This document shows positions 11,216 through 21,229 of a stretch of DNA of 64,000 nucleotides, in pieces. Made by a program: the position numbers and the translations under genes. Below the pieces are notes generated by a model. It saw nothing but the letters and a program-made list of their open reading frames with translations. It was not told where the DNA came from and did no database searches. The stretch is from NCBI GenBank assembly GCA_958496175.1, contig OY292280.1, positions 8,370,001-8,434,000 on the forward strand. Reading direction: 5' to 3'. This DNA comes from Sisyra terminalis (lineage: Eukaryota; Arthropoda; Insecta; Neuroptera; Sisyridae). How positions within the stretch are numbered: the first letter of the stretch is position 1; each line of letters starts with the position of its first letter.

Positions 11216-12595
11216 TTGGTTCAGTAGTTTAGATGTGGTAGATAGATAAAAATATACGGTTACGTTCCCATTTATGATTTTTGTATGAACCGTTTTAGTA
11301 AAAGAAAAGGGTGGGAAACAATTTAGTAGGCTTTTTTTCTATAGAGGAAAATGTTTCAGTTAGATGTATGCAACGAACGTGGTTACAGGATAAGGGATAT
11401 AATTCCTGTGGGAGTCATTAAACATATTGACCAGTCAATTATGTGCGTTAAATTTTTATCCGATCCCTAATAATTTGATTTAATAAATCGTTAAAATTGG
11501 CTTCGAGAACACTTATCCCGTTTATCGATTTTTATTTTATTTTATTAAGTGTTATGCAAAGCTAAACACGTACTTGCTCTAAACATGATCTAAATGGTTC
11601 CCGAAGGTCTTGTTTATATCCTTCACAACAAACATCTAAGTGGCGTGTTCCCTCTGTTCCCGATGTTTCCTGTTACGCGTTCTTGTCTGGAACTCCCTCA
11701 TGATGTGCATCCCGGAGCTTGCATTTCAATGGGATAGTTTTTCGGGTTGCATTAAAAAATAATTTGCCCGTTCCATTGGGGATAAAAATTATGCGAACGG
11801 TAAAAGTCAATAAGAGTATATGGCGTATTGTTGGAATGAAAACGGCGTGGACAGTTTTTCCGGGAATTGGGGGTGTGTGTCGTGTGTCAATTGTGATACT
11901 ATTGTTTTACAAAACAAAACTGAAAATCAGGAAATAATAATTCTATAGAATTCCATTCATTGATGAAACGTCGCACTTGAACCCGCTTTTCCACTGATAG
12001 GAACAGGTGAATATTAACGTGGAAAAAAGTAAAGAATAGGAATGGAAACAAGTTCGCCGGGATTGAATGGGAAAAATATTAACGAAAATTTAGCCTGTGG
12101 AAAAATTTGTGCCTGATTTTTCGGGATGTAGCAACAGTGACAGGTCGACTCGAGGCGTTTGAGAATGTTTGAAAAAGATCCAGATTTGGAGTGGGAATGG
12201 GGATGAGGGTGGTTTGCATTCATTTAGGGATATAGCTGGAAGCGAATCAAACTCCGACTGGACTAAAAGTCCAGTCAACCATCTGTCAAAATGTAAACAA
12301 TGCCAAATGGTGTGCACTGTGCATTGTAAACTACCCCAACTCTTCCCCACCGTTTTTTTCCATAATCAATTCATCCCCTAAATATCAAATTTTCCCTCGA
12401 AAAAAACACACATTTGACTAACTTTTTTATTTCATTATTAATTTACAAAAATTTATCAAAATCAACTCAACAAATCACTTTTCATCCCTTATTTGGGGAA
12501 AAAATCTTTAAATATATGAAGCGACCATTCGAGGTCACTATATTATCATTATTATTTAACCGGGAACAATGGATTGATGATCCGAGAAAAGTAGC
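11216..12595. other. Unique non-coding DNA
   Basis: Mixed-composition unique DNA. Overlapping short frames on both strands around 12014-12381 are mutually exclusive and show no domain. There are no RNA genes and no repeats recognised beyond poly-T and poly-A runs. Confidence 0.45.
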
Positions 12596-12860
12596 AATCT
12601 CCTGCGTGGCGTCATTCTTCATCGTTCCCTTGTTCCCGGCCATCCCGAATCAAATACCCTTGTCGCGGTTTCGCCTCCATTCCTTGTCGCGGTCCCGACA
12701 CAAATTTGACCAGCGGGGAGACGCCAATCCGTCCGATCCCATTCAATGTGGCCGATAGTCCTGTAGGAGGCGGAGGCATTGAACACTGTTCGCTGACCGC
12801 TCGTATCGTCTTTACAGTCCATTAAACGAGAAGCGATCATTTGACACGAACACGGGAATA
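12596..12860. other. Small CpG-rich patch
   Basis: About 260 bp that is much richer in G+C and CpG than its surroundings. It contains a short direct repeat, CCTTGTCGCGGT, near 12658 and 12683. A 104-codon frame on the minus strand (12619-12933) exists only because stops are rare in GC-rich DNA, and I see no family signature. A regulatory element or promoter-like CpG patch is possible but unproven. Confidence 0.4.
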
Positions 12861-13001
12861 ATATAAAAGAGATATCCCGTATTAAATATCCTAGTTCTAT
12901 CCCGAATAATTCCATTGTACTTTTGTGGCACAAAATTAGACAAAAAAAACCTCAATATTTTTTCTCCATTTCATTTTTTTTTTTTGGGGAGGAAATCACA
13001 T
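12861..13001. other. AT-rich non-coding spacer
   Basis: Poly-T and G-rich spacer before the SINE triplet; nothing else is seen. Confidence 0.4.
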
Positions 13002-13135
13002 TTACCGCTGCTTTATAACTACCAAGATCTTTAGCCACTCTAGAGTTGATAAAAATCCGTAAATCGAGAAATATAAAAAAATTGCACTTTACGAGTTTGG
13101 AAGTGGCCACTTTGACCACTCAGCCACTAGTAGGT
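13002..13135 (-). repeat. tRNA-derived SINE copy 1 (B box lost)
   Basis: On the minus strand it begins with a good class-II tRNA-like A-box region (GTGGCTGAGTGGTCAAAGTG). After this it lacks most of the B-box segment present in its sister copies and ends in the family 3' part (TCAACTCTAGAGTGGCTAAA). The A box resembles tRNA-Ser/Leu genes. It is the first of three copies spaced about 340-350 bp apart. Confidence 0.65.
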
Positions 13136-13340
13136 TTATTAGACTATTGTATGTTTGATATTGGTGAAAAATTCATCTCAAAATCATGAACAATTTCATT
13201 GACAAAAAATAATAAATTGGCAATCGAAATAGATTATTTAGATGAATATGTTTTATAAGTAACAAATACGTACTTCGATTACCAAAAAATATACTTATCC
13301 TCAATCAATAATTGATTATTTTTAAAAACAAAATTGTTAT

Positions 13341-13495
13341 ATACCGTCGCCTTGTATCTACCAAAGTATTTCGGGGCTCTAGGGTTAATAAAATACGTAT
13401 AACGAAAAATAACGGTAATTCGCTCGAAACGAGATTCAAATCCATCTCCTACTAGTTTTAGAGCGCCACTTTGACCATTCGACCACCAGTAAGCG
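13341..13495 (-). repeat. tRNA-derived SINE copy 2 (A and B boxes present)
   Basis: Read on the minus strand: GTGGTCGAATGGTCAAAGTG (A-box region), then GGATTTGAATCTCG (B box), then a non-tRNA body ending with AACCCTAGAGCCCCGAAATA. This is the layout of a tRNA-Ser/Leu-derived SINE head joined to an unrelated tail. I infer RNA polymerase III transcription of the source element, not of this copy. Confidence 0.75.
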
Positions 13496-13690
13496 TATTC
13501 GATAGTTTTATGTCTAACATTTGTGAAAAATTATAATTATGAACTTCGTTCAGCTAAAATAGTAACATGGCAATCAAAATACGTATTTAGTGGTGTACGT
13601 TTCTTGAGCCTTCAATACGTACTTCGATTGCTTATAAAAATTGTTTACCAAGAATCATCAAGTAGCATTTTATTAAATTTTTTTATTGTT

Positions 13691-13842
13691 ATTTATCGTC
13701 ACTTTGTAACATTTATAACATCTTCAGCGACTCTAGGGTTATTAAAAATCCGTAAATCGAGTAATATCGAAAATCTGCTCGATATGAGATTCCAACTCAA
13801 TACCTATTTGTTTTAGTGGTCACCTAGACTTGGCTACTAGTA
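13691..13842 (-). repeat. tRNA-derived SINE copy 3
   Basis: Same body as copy 2 (on the minus strand: GTTGGAATCTCATATCGAGC, then ATAACCCTAGAGTCGCTGAA) with a more degraded A box. The sequences between the three copies also match each other and include fragments of the family A core (GGCAATCAAAATACGTATTT). The whole 340-350-bp module was therefore amplified in tandem. Confidence 0.7.
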
Positions 13843-15290
13843 CCATATCATTTTTATTTTTAAAAAAAAATTTTTTTTGAATCATGATTACGGGAAATTC
13901 TGGAAACCAAAATTCCAATTTCCATGAGTATTTGTAAATGTGTATAGTGAAGTGGAGCAAATATTGTACCAAGGAAGTTGTTTGGTGTTCATATCAGATG
14001 TTTTTAGTTTTGTTAAATAGATGCAGCTTGAAGAATTGGTATGAGGGAATGGTGGGAAGAAACCGGGAATTTTGTATATGTGGGATAATACACAGGTATG
14101 GAGTATATTCTTAGAAAATATCGCGTCACAGACAGAATGTCGCAATTACGACGAACGAATGGGGGTGGTTTGTATAATTTTGATGAGGGATATCATCCCC
14201 CCGTTCCTGAAACATCTTCCCGACCTCATCCCGCATGCACGCCGCTTTTTCCTACATACACGCAGTCACATAAAACAAACGAACGTACGAAATGTCTCCA
14301 ATATTATTTCGCTAAAATAATAGTGGAAAACCTCGAGTTACTGGCTCCCGTTTCGTCTCCAGGCTGTTAACTCCCACTTTTCCCGTTCTGGTTTTCCTGG
14401 AATTGACGCGAAGGATGAATATGTGAGCCATATTATATTCGTATTCATCTATCCTCATGTCCTATCACCGCTATCGTTTGTCTCAACAAACTTGCTTTCA
14501 TCCCCATTTATTTTAGGCGTCGCTGTTCCAGGATAATTTCACGTAAGGGGTGACAATGAGACAATGATGTAGGCACAATTGTCGCTGATTTAAAAGACAT
14601 GGCGTTCGGCTCTAATGAGACAATAACTAACAACACACAAATTTACGAGCGATCATAACCTCAAAAACTCAAACCCCCACCCCCTGGCGACAAAAACTAC
14701 TACTACATTAGCATATCGAAACGGGTGAACTACTGATATACGATGTGAGTTCTCAGCAGGATTTTAATAAACACACGTTGGACATGGTGGTTGAACAGGG
14801 ATATTTGTACGCAGTGGTGGGATTATTGGAAAAATTGAAAAGGATTTTTTCAATAGGGGGATGCTTAGGGAGAGGGCTTGAATGAACTTTTCTGGCAGTG
14901 TTACTTATTTTATGGCAGTCATCATTGTATTTTATTGTTGTTTCTTGTTGTTTCACGACTTTTTCATTCGGTCGATTGTTATTATCGAGCAAATCGCAAC
15001 TTTTCGACGACAGTTCGATACGACAAACAATGGTAACATCCCCGAAATATTCGACATAGCTATCCAGAAAATTCCAATTGTGACTGCTCTTTTTTATGAC
15101 TTATCCCGATTGACAATGTTTATTAGTAACGGGAAATATTCGCGGAAAGAAACAGCCAAGCAAAAAGGAAAACAAACAAATGAAAGTCAAAAACAAACAA
15201 CGATCACTATCGGGAATCAATGGGTTCAGAGACCATCTTGTTTTTTCTAGAAAACAAAAAAGAAAATATTCCATATTTTTTTTATTGGTT
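13843..15290. other. Unique, moderately GC-rich DNA
   Basis: No recognised gene. Open frames of 79-122 codons on both strands overlap each other and show no domain. The stretch 14090-14400 is richer in CpG than its surroundings and may be a conserved non-coding or regulatory segment. Confidence 0.4.
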
Positions 15291-15294
15291 AATT

Positions 15295-15430
15295 AGTGTC
15301 ACTTTTTAACAATTAAGGTCTTTAGTGGCTCAAGCGCTTATAAAAATCCGTAAAATGAAAAATACTGAAAATTTGACCTCAGTATCTATCGGTTTTGGAG
15401 TGGCCACCTAGTCCAATCGGTCACTAGTAG
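15295..15430 (-). repeat. tRNA-derived SINE copy 4
   Basis: Minus strand: CTACTAGTGACCGATTGGAC, then GGTGGCCACTCCAAAACCG, a degraded B box, and the family tail with GCGCTTGAGCCACTAAAGAC. It lies 1.4 kb from the triplet and has the same orientation. Confidence 0.6.
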
Positions 15431-15734
15431 ACAGAAAACATTCTATTTTTAAATACAGTGATTAGGATTAATGAAGTGAGTAGGATTAATGAATCATTGT
15501 TTTTATATCCTCAATTTAGAAATATACAACACAAGACCGAAAGACCACTTTTTCATTAAAAAATGGTCTTTAAACTAGTCTTGGTCTTTCATTTTGGTCT
15601 TAACATAAATTAACGACGTACAGGGACTTTAACAAAAATTATTCAGTATTGGAGGTAATCAAGGATTCCAAAAAAAAAAAAATGTGTTCTAAAAAAATAT
15701 TTACCATCAGAATTCAAGGCACTCCATCTCTTAC
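15431..15734. other. AT-rich spacer with an AAGACC-type inverted repeat
   Basis: At 15530-15600 there are alternating AAGACC and GGTCTT words (CAAGACCGAAAGACCAC, TGGTCTTTAAACTAGTC) that can form a hairpin. They resemble the units of the array at 52541-53220. No gene is seen. Confidence 0.4.
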
Positions 15735-15746
15735 CATTTTTCTTTG

Positions 15747-16239
15747 ATCAAAATAAGATTTATTCGCTGACTTTGAACAGTTATACTGTGTATACAATAT
15801 ACAGAATATATTGCGGTCCAATTTATGCAGTATAATTTAATAAATTAATATATTAAAATCATACCATAAACATAAATTTGAAGAGAAATTAAAAAAAATA
15901 TATTTGTGACGTATTGCCTCGATACGTATTTCGATTGCCAAGCAATCTTCCTCAGTGGTCATCAAGTAGTTTGGATCACTCCGTAACTGCTTTGTGATGA
16001 TTTATCAATTCACCAAAATGAGAATCACCACAAAGCAGTTACGAAGTGATCCAAACTACTTGATGACCACTGAGGAAGATTGCTTGGCAATCGAAATACG
16101 TAACGGGGCAATACGTCACAAATATTTTTTTTTGAACTTCTCTTAAAATTTATGTTTATGGTATGATTTTTATATATTATTTTATTAAATAATACTACAT
16201 AAATTGCACCTCAATATATTCTATATATTGTATACACAG
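15747..16239. mobile_element. Family A foldback with 12-bp target duplication
   Basis: Flanked by CATTTTTCTTTG at 15735-15746 and 16240-16251, a perfect 12-bp duplication. The left end has the tail (ATCAAAATAAGATTTATTCG then CTGACTTTGAAC). The right end stops at TATACACAG. Arms of about 225 bp are separated by a centre of about 20 bp. The core module reads CTGAGGA (16070-16076), stem GATTGC/GCAATC (16078-16092) and GAAA (16093-16096). There is no open frame. Confidence 0.9.
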
Positions 16240-16251
16240 CATTTTTCTTTG

Positions 16252-17400
16252 GTTACTTAGGATATCCCGAAAGTTATATGTGATTCAGCATTGGCCAAAG
16301 AAATCGAATTTTTTACTAGTTACCCAGAAAAAATTGTGCATAGATTTTTCTATTTTAGTAAATTTTCACCAAAGCTGAGCTTTTAATTTTAATGGAATGG
16401 TTTTCCACATTAAAGTTTTAAATATTTTACTCTGAACTACCCAATAGAAAACATTTATATCTTAGTTTTAACTGTATCATTTTACCAAAATTATAAATAA
16501 TTTTGTAGGAAGTGAAACGCTCTACAAAAAAGGTCAAGTATATTTATACCGTCAATCTCAACATTTATATGATATTAACGATTGAAGTTTGATTTTCTCA
16601 AGAAAAGTTATTTGTTTGTTTATGAAAGTTTAAACTCATGAACCAATTCATGAGCTTATGAACTCAAAAATGCATATCTTATTGCGATAAAAAATTTTAA
16701 TAAATTTCCCAACCATCTTAAAACCCTTAGTCTTAGGCGAAAAAAACTGAGGAAAATATTAATAAGCACAATGGATACCTTAAGTGACTAAACACTGACA
16801 TTATTTAATTTTAAATTAAAATTGTATTTATTTATTCTATTGGTAATTCTGTTTTAACTTTGTTACTTTTAATTTTGTTAAACTGATTTAAATACATGCA
16901 ATGGTACATTGCACTACATTACAATTGTAATATTCCAGTTCTATGTACAGATGCTTTGCATCTCTGTAGAATGCCTACTGGAAGTAAAATAATAATAATA
17001 ATAATAATAATATGAATTATGAATTGGGTAAAACATAATTTTGTTGGATTTAATGTTCTACAAAAAAGTTTCCACATGTTTAGGCGATTAAATTAAGCGT
17101 TTAAGGGATATTTGTCATCAAATTTTAAATGATTACCAATATTAACAGGTTACCACTTTTGTAGACTTTATACATAGTTTTGATGGGAATTAAACGCTCT
17201 ACAAAAAAGGTCGTGTATATTTTTACCGTCAATTCTTCCATTTGGAAGTTATGAACGATTGAGGTTTGCATATTTTAAGAAAAACTAGTTTTTGCTTCTA
17301 TATTAATTAGCTTATATATTAATTTGCTTATTATAATTACGAAGCAGTTGCTAAGTTTTTGTATATGTGCGCCGAAATTAAGTAGTTAATTATATAAGTG
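16252..17400. repeat. Transposon debris sharing blocks with the Helitron
   Basis: 16771-16992 matches 42189-42441 (inside the Helitron), including the stem-loop module at 16935-16981. The match ends right after GGAAGTAAAAT, where an (AAT)n run begins here. A direct repeat pair (16490-16620 and 17165-17300) shares ACGCTCTACAAAAAAGGTC and a following TACCGTCAAT. No Helitron ends are visible, so this is probably a truncated relative. Confidence 0.55.
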
Positions 17401-17990
17401 ACAGAGGAAATTGTCGAATGTGTGCTTGAAAATTTGTGACATTCGGTTGACAAAGATGTGGTGCATGTGGGGTAGTTGTTGTTGTCATCTTCAGGAGAAC
17501 ATCCCCAACAGTTGTAAGAATTTATTGCATTTCGTCGTAGTCATTAGGTATGTCTTGAAAGGGATGAATTTGTCGATTTGGTATTTACATGTAGAGAAGG
17601 TGACAACCACGCGAAATTGCTTTTCCAAAAGCATAAATATATTTACGTTTACAGATAAATCTATGATCGTCGCAAAATCCACGGGGGTTGTTTATGTCGA
17701 GGCAAATCAAAGGTGTTTATCTTGCCAAAGAATACAACCCTCACCACGATAATTACCATATTCAATATATACAATATGCATATTAAAAGATACCAATATC
17801 CCTTTTTTTTTAAATTAACGCACCACTGAATTTATTGCCAACTAATAAAAATACAACCCTCATCAAAATGTCAAATAAACATCACAAAGGTACCACTCTT
17901 ATGATATAATCACTTTCATCACATTATTTTTTTCAAAATCAATAATTTGAAAATCAATTGTTTTAGGAAGTGCTTATTTTACAGAAATCT
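17401..17990. other. Unique non-coding DNA
   Basis: A 113-codon frame at 17411-17752 has no recognisable domain and lies opposite another frame. I see no convincing gene. Confidence 0.4.
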
Positions 17991-18880
17991 GCTCCTTAAG
18001 GTAATCCATTGATCGAAAACATAACTGGACAAAACAGAACACGAGTAGAATTAAAAGGATCACATACTTCAAAACTCATAAGATAGTAGATTGCACTTTC
18101 ACAGGTTCTTTTTTTTCATAAATATATTTTCAGTACCAAAACAGTAATGAAAGAATATGCGTAATTTATTGCGCTGCTCCTTAAGGTAATCCATTGAACG
18201 AAAACGTAACTGGACAAAACAGAACACGAGTAGAATTGAAAGTATCACATACTTCAAAACTCATAAGATAGTAAATTACACTTACACAGGTTTTTTTTCA
18301 TAAATATATTTTCAGTGCCAAAACAGTAATGGAAGAATATGCGTAATTTATTGCACTGTCAGAGTAATTCGAAAGCAGAGAGAGTAAAATAAAGCAACTT
18401 ATTGTCCTTGTCTTTCAAAAGTATTAAATTATTTAGCATCTAAATCCAAATTGGAGAGCTAGAGTAAAATAGAATAGGCTCCGGAGCTGGAGTCAATGTT
18501 TAGTTCTTACTCCAACAAAATTATTGGACAAAACAGAACATTAGTACAGTTGCAAATAATGCTTATTTTGATAAGATAGATTGCACTTTCACAGATTCTT
18601 TTTTTTCATAAATATATTTTCAGTACCAAACCAGTAATGCAATAATATGCGTAATTTATTGCGCTGTCAAAGTAATTCGAAAACAGAGAGAGTAAAATAA
18701 AGCAACTTTTTGTCCTTGTCTTTCAAAAGTATTAAATTTCTTAGCATCTAAATCCAAATTGGAGAGCTAGAGTAAATTAGAATAGGCTCCGGAGCTGGAG
18801 TCAATGTTTAGTTCTTATTCCAACAAAAATTACTGGACAAAACAGAACATTAGTACAGTTGCAAATAATGCTTATTTTGA
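17991..18880. repeat. Compound tandem repeat with GGAGCTGGAGTC units
   Basis: A 185-bp unit occurs twice (starting GCTCCTTAAGG at about 17991 and 18176). It is followed by two copies of a larger unit of about 308 bp (about 18358 and 18666) that contains the end of the first unit plus GGCTCCGGAGCTGGAGTC. The phrase TGGACAAAACAGAACA recurs in every unit and resembles the outer arm of the foldback at 5571-6330 (GACAAAACAGAACAAT). Confidence 0.8.
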
Positions 18881-20058
18881 AATACGTGAAAGTGTAAAAA
18901 CGCTTAAGAAATAGGACCATAGTCCAGAATTAGACGCCTATTGTAGTTATTTAAAATTAAAATTTTAGATACTTTATATAGTAGATAAAGGTAAAAATAT
19001 TATAACCTCGCGAGGTTTAAAGATCTTTAAGAAAGTCTACAATAGTGATTTTAACCTTATTTGTTATAAAACGACAGTATATAACCCATAGTAAATAGTA
19101 TTAGTGTATGGAGACACTAAAGAAGTTATACTTCTTTGTGAATGTCTAGTTTTTTCGGACCATAAATTTCAACAAATCCTATATTATAACTAGAGTTCTT
19201 AATAGAATTTGCATCATTGCAACAATGGAATACTAGTAATCACCCGTGAAATATTCTCAACCAATACTATTCTGTTAAATTTAAACCAAATTTTTTGGAA
19301 TTATAATAATAATAAAAAAAAAACAATTGATTTAACTAAAGTAAAATGTTGGTATATAGATCGGTAAAGATATAGAACATATAAGCGAAAATTAAAACTA
19401 AATATATTATAATAGTCATTGTTGTCATTTGTTTCAACTGTCATTTAAGTTTCATTCAATTGTAGAGAACATGGATAGACAGAGAACAGGATTCAGATCA
19501 AGGAATACAAATAAACTAAATATAATAGTAATTGTCGCAAAATTGAACTAACCAATTGTTGTCGTTTGTTTCAACTATCATTTCTATTTCATTAAAATTG
19601 TAGTTTTTTTGTCGTTTGTAGGGTGCGTTTAATGTCAAATTGACAAGTAGATGAAACTAAAATGATAGTTAAAACAAATGGCAACCATCATTTACTTCAA
19701 ATTTGAGACAATGATTTTTATACTTGGTTTTCACTCACACGAGCATGTTTACAATCTTTATTCTTTGTCTTTTCCAAATAATAAAATTTTCCTTTTAATA
19801 TATTACTTTATGTTTTTATTATTAATTTAATTGAAAAAATTGGGTTATGATTTAAAACAGTAGTATTGGTTGTGAATGTTTCACGGGTAGCTAATAGTAT
19901 TTGACAAATATAATGACGCAATTTTTTTAAGAACTTTTCCTGTATAAAACAAAAACGTTTGAAACTTATTGTCCGAAAAATAAAACTAGACTCAAAAAAG
20001 TATAACTTTTTACGGGGGTTCATAAAATATAGTTTCACTTTTCACTATTGATTATATA
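18881..20058. other. AT-rich DNA with short repeats
   Basis: A phrase of the type TTGTTTCAACTRTCATTT occurs at about 19428 and 19568 and inverted near 19655. A perfect 14-bp palindrome, AACCTCGCGAGGTT, lies at about 19004. No gene is recognised. Confidence 0.45.
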
Positions 20059-20212
20059 TAGTCGTTTTATAACTTTTAAATTCTTCAGTGATTATAGAGT
20101 GTATATGAGTCGGTTAAATGGAAACTATAAAAAAAAATCTCATCCCGAAAATTGAAGTCAACATCAATCGTATTTTAGGGGAGCCACCTGGATCATTCGT
20201 CCACCATTAGTT
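20059..20212 (-). repeat. tRNA-derived SINE copy 5 (diverged)
   Basis: Minus strand: GGTGGACGAATGATCCAGGT (A-box-like), a diverged middle, and ACTCTATAATCACTGAAGAA in the position of the family's CTCTAGAGTCGCTGAAGA tail. The match to the other copies is partial but in the right order and spacing. Confidence 0.5.
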
Positions 20213-21125
20213 AAAATCAAGTTTTTTAGGGAATACTTTGCTACACTGTAAAAAATTTGATTCTGAGGTCGAATTCCTTAGGAGTTTGGCTAATTTACTT
20301 TCAGTGAAATCTATTTTGCTTTATTCAATCCCAAACGGTTTGAATCAAGAATTTTATACTTCTTGTGTCAAGAAACACGCGTAATTGAATAGAATGTCTA
20401 ATACATTCACAACAATGGTAAATGCAGTTGAGTGAACTCTCCTCCACATTTCACATCAAAATTAGGGGATTTTATTTTTGTGTCCTAAGCTGCTCATGCG
20501 CATAACATGAAATGTTCCTTGTACAGTTCCTTGTAGTGCTGGATCACTATTGTCAATTATTGTTCATGCCGTTTATAAGAAAATATAAATACTTTCCAAG
20601 AGTATCGACAATACAAAAAAAAATATTCCTTCTTCTCCTTCTCTCTTTTGTTTTTAAATTGTCATTCATTAATTTTATTAGAAATTATATTGAAGTTTTG
20701 AAACGACCGCGCTCCGACCTAGGTCGTTGAAGTGAAAAAGTGAGTTGGAGAGAGATAGGGTTGCCGAGTCGAATACAGGATCAAACACGAATCCTCTATA
20801 CTATATCTCTGTGTTTTCTAAGCTGTACTATCGATTTGAACCTATGAATTTTGCTTTTCATTTAACATTTTAACTTGTAAGTATACAACAATTATTTATA
20901 AATTATTGTTTTAAAAAGTGTAATAACATATTTTAATATTCATTAAAAAAATTTTAGCGGATAATTTGTGTTCTACTATTATTACATGTATTGTATTTTA
21001 TAAAAATGGCTCATAACGCGGTCAAAGTATATTTAATGAGTCGGGAGTTCGAAAATCTTATTGATAGTTTTTGAGGTTTGTTTATTATTTTTTAACAAAT
21101 TAAAATATTTATATATTTATAAACT
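20213..21125. other. Non-coding AT-rich DNA
   Basis: Nothing recognised. A GC-richer stretch at 20700-20790 has no conserved frame. Confidence 0.4.
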
Positions 21126-21224
21126 TTTATTGTTCCTCCACGAGCCGGTGTATCAGTCAAACAAAAAAATTATTGGAAACCTACGTCAAAAGAAAGCCAG
21201 CGAGGATTTGCTGTTCATATTAAA
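21126..21224 (+). pseudogene. Exon-like coding remnant before a GTAAGT donor
   Basis: A 33-codon open frame reading ...PPRAGVSVKQKNYWKPTSKE... and ending ...GFAVHIK stops exactly at a consensus splice donor, GTAAGT (21225). The YWKPT-x-ESQ-x-x-F-x-x-HI pattern resembles, from memory, a domain of uncharacterised insect proteins often found in repeat DNA. I cannot name it. There is no clear acceptor upstream and no matching exon downstream, so a transposon-borne or pseudogene remnant is more likely than a live exon. Confidence 0.3.
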
Positions 21225-21229
21225 GTAAG

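Noticed and set aside
12619..12933. 104-codon frame in the CpG-rich patch as an exon
   Set aside because: GC-rich DNA has few stops; frames on both strands overlap and no splice or domain evidence exists.
21007..21075. tRNA-like words (TAACGCGGTC, GGAGTTCGAAAATC) as a tRNA gene
   Set aside because: The spacing is short and no cloverleaf stems form.
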